From Actinomycetes bacterium (GTDB lineage Bacteria; Actinomycetota; Actinomycetes; Mycobacteriales; Mycobacteriaceae): a DNA stretch of 8,933 nucleotides. Every line of letters begins with the position of its first letter. The first letter of the stretch is position 1. Both the position numbers and the translations under genes were made by a program. The stretch is from contig JAEZDV010000334.1 in assembly GCA_023417985.1 (NCBI GenBank), forward strand, positions 1-8,933. Reading direction: 5' to 3'. A model generated the notes under the pieces. That model was not told the origin of the DNA. It saw only the letters and a list, made by a program, of their open reading frames with translations, and made no database searches. This document shows, in pieces, positions 7,893 to 8,933 of the stretch.

Positions 7893-7926
7893 GTGGTGGG
7901 CCGCTTTCGTTTTCGGCCCTTGCCAC
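7893..7926. terminator. Strong hairpin; possible terminator of the pgl operon or 5' leader stem
   Basis: Read on the plus strand, GTGG(T)GGGCCG - ten-base loop CTTTCGTTTT - CGGCCC(TTG)CCAC forms a six-base-pair GC core with a four-base-pair outer stem across a small internal loop. It lies about 210 bases beyond the pgl stop and lacks a T-run on either strand, as is common for actinobacterial terminators. On the minus strand it falls between the candidate promoter and the ribosome binding site of the 54-codon ORF, so it could instead be a leader structure. The stem is visible in the sequence; its role is a guess. Confidence 0.4.
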
Positions 7927-7929
7927 ATT

Positions 7930-7956
7930 CGACGCACCGCCACGCGCACCGGTTCC
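7930..7956 (-). promoter_or_regulatory. Candidate ECF-sigma-type promoter (GGAAC-N17-CGTCG)
   Basis: On the minus strand, GGAAC (complement of 7952-7956) is followed after 17 bases by CGTCG (complement of 7930-7934). This fits the GGAAC-N16-18-CGTCR pattern described for mycobacterial SigM and similar ECF sigma factors. The predicted transcript would start near 7924, giving a leader of roughly 48 bases before the ATG of the 54-codon ORF, with the hairpin and AGGAGG inside it. A nine-to-ten-base pattern can arise by chance in GC-rich DNA, so the support comes from its position relative to the ribosome binding site. Confidence 0.35.
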
Positions 7957-8010
7957 CACGCACAGGAAATCGACCGAACGCGTCACCCCCGGATCGTCCC
8001 GTCCTGCTCC

Positions 8011-8032
8011 CGCGGGGCTCAGAGCCCCCGCG
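8011..8032. terminator. Near-palindrome at the end of the GMC gene, possible terminator
   Basis: CGCGGGGCTC (8011-8020) and GAGCCCCCGCG (8022-8032) are complementary except for one bulged base, giving a very stable GC stem with a minimal loop. It spans the last codons and the stop of the minus-strand GMC oxidoreductase gene. It could end that transcript and also block read-through from pgl. There is no T-run on either side, and the overlap with coding sequence means part of the symmetry may be coincidental. Confidence 0.4.
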
Positions 8033-8933
8033 CGATGACTGCCTGGGTGACCCGATCGTCGATCGACGACACCGGATCCTCGCGCCCGACCCATGGTTCC
8101 CCACCGAAGTACTTCTCGACGATCTTCTCGGCGGTCCGGGTGGCGACGGCCTGCGTTGTGAGGGTCGGGTTGGGACCGCCGAGACTGTTGGCGAGCGCCG
8201 AGTTGTCGGTGATGAACAGACGTTTGACCCAGCGTGCTTCCGCGTTCGAATCGAGCACCGAGTTGTGTTCGTCGATGCCCATCCGCATGCTCGACTGCGA
8301 ATGCAGGATCAGCGGCGGCCAGTCGCACCGGTGCACCGATTTCGCCCCGGCCGCACGCATCAGTTCGACGGCCCTGCGCGTCGCGTACTCGCGGTTGCGT
8401 TTGGTGCGCGCCGACCGGTTCCGGTGGTTCATCGTCACTTTCGGGGCGAGTCCGCCTTCGCTCGGAAGCAGCACCGGAGACAGCGTCACCCGGTTCTCCG
8501 GTTCGACGTCGTCGTCGGATATGACGAGCGCGGCGAGCACACGATCGGTGTCGGCCATCGTGTCGAGGAGATCGCGGCCTACGAGTCTGCCGAGGCTGTC
8601 CGCTCCCGCGGAGTCGACCACTCCCCCGGCGCGTCCGTACCCGTGGATCCCGGAGTCGCTGAAGTTCAGCGCGTAGGCGATGAGCGCCGGCGGCAGGCCG
8701 AGTTGCTCGACGCCGCCGTATCCCGGCAGATCGACGCGCGCATTCGAACCGGGGCCCCTCGTCTCACCGGTGTATTCGTCGAAGACCCCGAAGACGCCGT
8801 CCATGTGGTGATCGGTCAACCCCCGCCCGACCCAGCCGTTCGGGTTGGGCAGACCGGAACCGAACCACAACCGCGGCGACTCGATGCACCCTGCCGCGAG
8901 CACCACGGCAGCGGCGCTCGCCTCGTGCTGCGC
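8019..8933 (-). CDS. GMC-family FAD-dependent oxidoreductase, C-terminal part (gene runs off the window)
   Basis: About 304 C-terminal residues are present. The frame is open to the window edge, so the true start and the N-terminal GxGxxG FAD-binding motif lie outside. The visible part begins near the family's second FAD signature (VVLAAGCIESPRLW) and continues through a substrate-binding region. It ends with the GMC_oxred_C block: NRVTLSP, then HSQSSMRMGIDEHNSVLD, then LFITDNSALANSLGGPNPTLTTQAVATRTAEKI. The histidine encoded at 8301-8303 and the Asn of PNPT at 8169-8171 occupy the catalytic His and Asn/His positions. The usual GTCRMG is here SSMRMG. GMC enzymes oxidise alcohols, sugars or sterols; the substrate cannot be inferred. 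It converges on the pentose phosphate operon and is not part of it. An internal GTG at 8906 is not a credible start. Confidence 0.9.
   Translation of the reverse strand, partial: AQHEASAAAVVLAAGCIESPRLWFGSGLPNPNGWVGRGLTDHHMDGVFGVFDEYTGETRGPGSNARVDLPGYGGVEQLGLPPALIAYALNFSDSGIHGYGRAGGVVDSAGADSLGRLVGRDLLDTMADTDRVLAALVISDDDVEPENRVTLSPVLLPSEGGLAPKVTMNHRNRSARTKRNREYATRRAVELMRAAGAKSVHRCDWPPLILHSQSSMRMGIDEHNSVLDSNAEARWVKRLFITDNSALANSLGGPNPTLTTQAVATRTAEKIVEKYFGGEPWVGREDPVSSIDDRVTQAVIARGL

Larger units (their letters stand above)
7683..8018. other. 336-base spacer between pgl and the GMC gene, rich in inverted repeats
   Basis: No protein family is recognisable on either strand here. The stretch sits between two convergent genes and should contain the terminators for both. 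Inverted repeats seen by eye are CGGTCG/CGACCG (7730-7735 with 7743-7748), ATCGTCGG/CCGACGAT (7765-7772 with 7800-7807), GCCGC/GCGGC (7813-7817 with 7823-7827) and the longer hairpin at 7893-7926. None is followed by a T-run. A minus-strand arrangement of promoter, ribosome binding site and short ORF is listed separately. In DNA this GC-rich, short stems are common by chance. Confidence 0.7.

Noticed and set aside
7612..8676. Plus-strand open frame across the spacer and the GMC gene
   Set aside because: Most of it is antisense to the GMC C-terminal domain, it has no ribosome binding site, and the translation is Ser/Arg-rich with no domain.
1..8933. tRNA, rRNA, CRISPR array, insertion sequence, attachment site or toxin-antitoxin pair
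   Set aside because: Looked for by eye on both strands. No direct-repeat array, transposase-like frame, terminal inverted repeats around a gene, or tRNA-like cloverleaf was seen.

Overview
The window looks like chromosomal core DNA from a high-GC actinobacterium of the Rhodococcus/Nocardia/Mycobacterium group (order Mycobacteriales), most likely Rhodococcus or a close relative. The grounds are strong G/C bias at third codon positions, frequent GTG starts, a class of transaldolase and an OpcA protein typical of actinobacteria, and the gene order ctaB <- -> tkt-tal-zwf-opcA-pgl, which I recall as conserved in mycobacteria and rhodococci. The genus is an inference from recall and was not computed.

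Layout. Positions 36-1013 (minus strand) hold ctaB, heme O synthase. A roughly 210-base divergent intergenic region (1014-1226) separates it from a plus-strand pentose phosphate operon: tkt (1227-3329), tal (3334-4479), zwf (4482-6023), opcA (6020-6928) and pgl (6921-7682). These five genes are separated by 4 and 2 bases or overlap by 4 and 8 bases, so they are almost certainly one transcript with coupled translation. Together they encode the oxidative entry of the pathway (Zwf with its partner OpcA, then Pgl) and its non-oxidative carbon shuffling (Tkt, Tal). The 6-phosphogluconate dehydrogenase and the pentose phosphate isomerase and epimerase are not in the window.

After pgl comes a 336-base stretch (7683-8018) with no recognisable gene. 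It is not featureless. On the minus strand it carries a candidate ECF-sigma promoter, a strong hairpin, a perfect AGGAGG ribosome binding site and a 54-codon ORF, in the right order to form a small unannotated gene. It also has several inverted repeats. This is the only part of the window that could hold something undescribed, and the evidence is suggestive only.

The right end (8019-8933, minus strand) is the C-terminal part of a GMC-family flavoprotein oxidoreductase whose N-terminal FAD-binding part lies beyond the window.

Apart from the pgl-GMC spacer, I see ordinary conserved metabolism. I found no mobile element, CRISPR array, tRNA, rRNA or phage gene.
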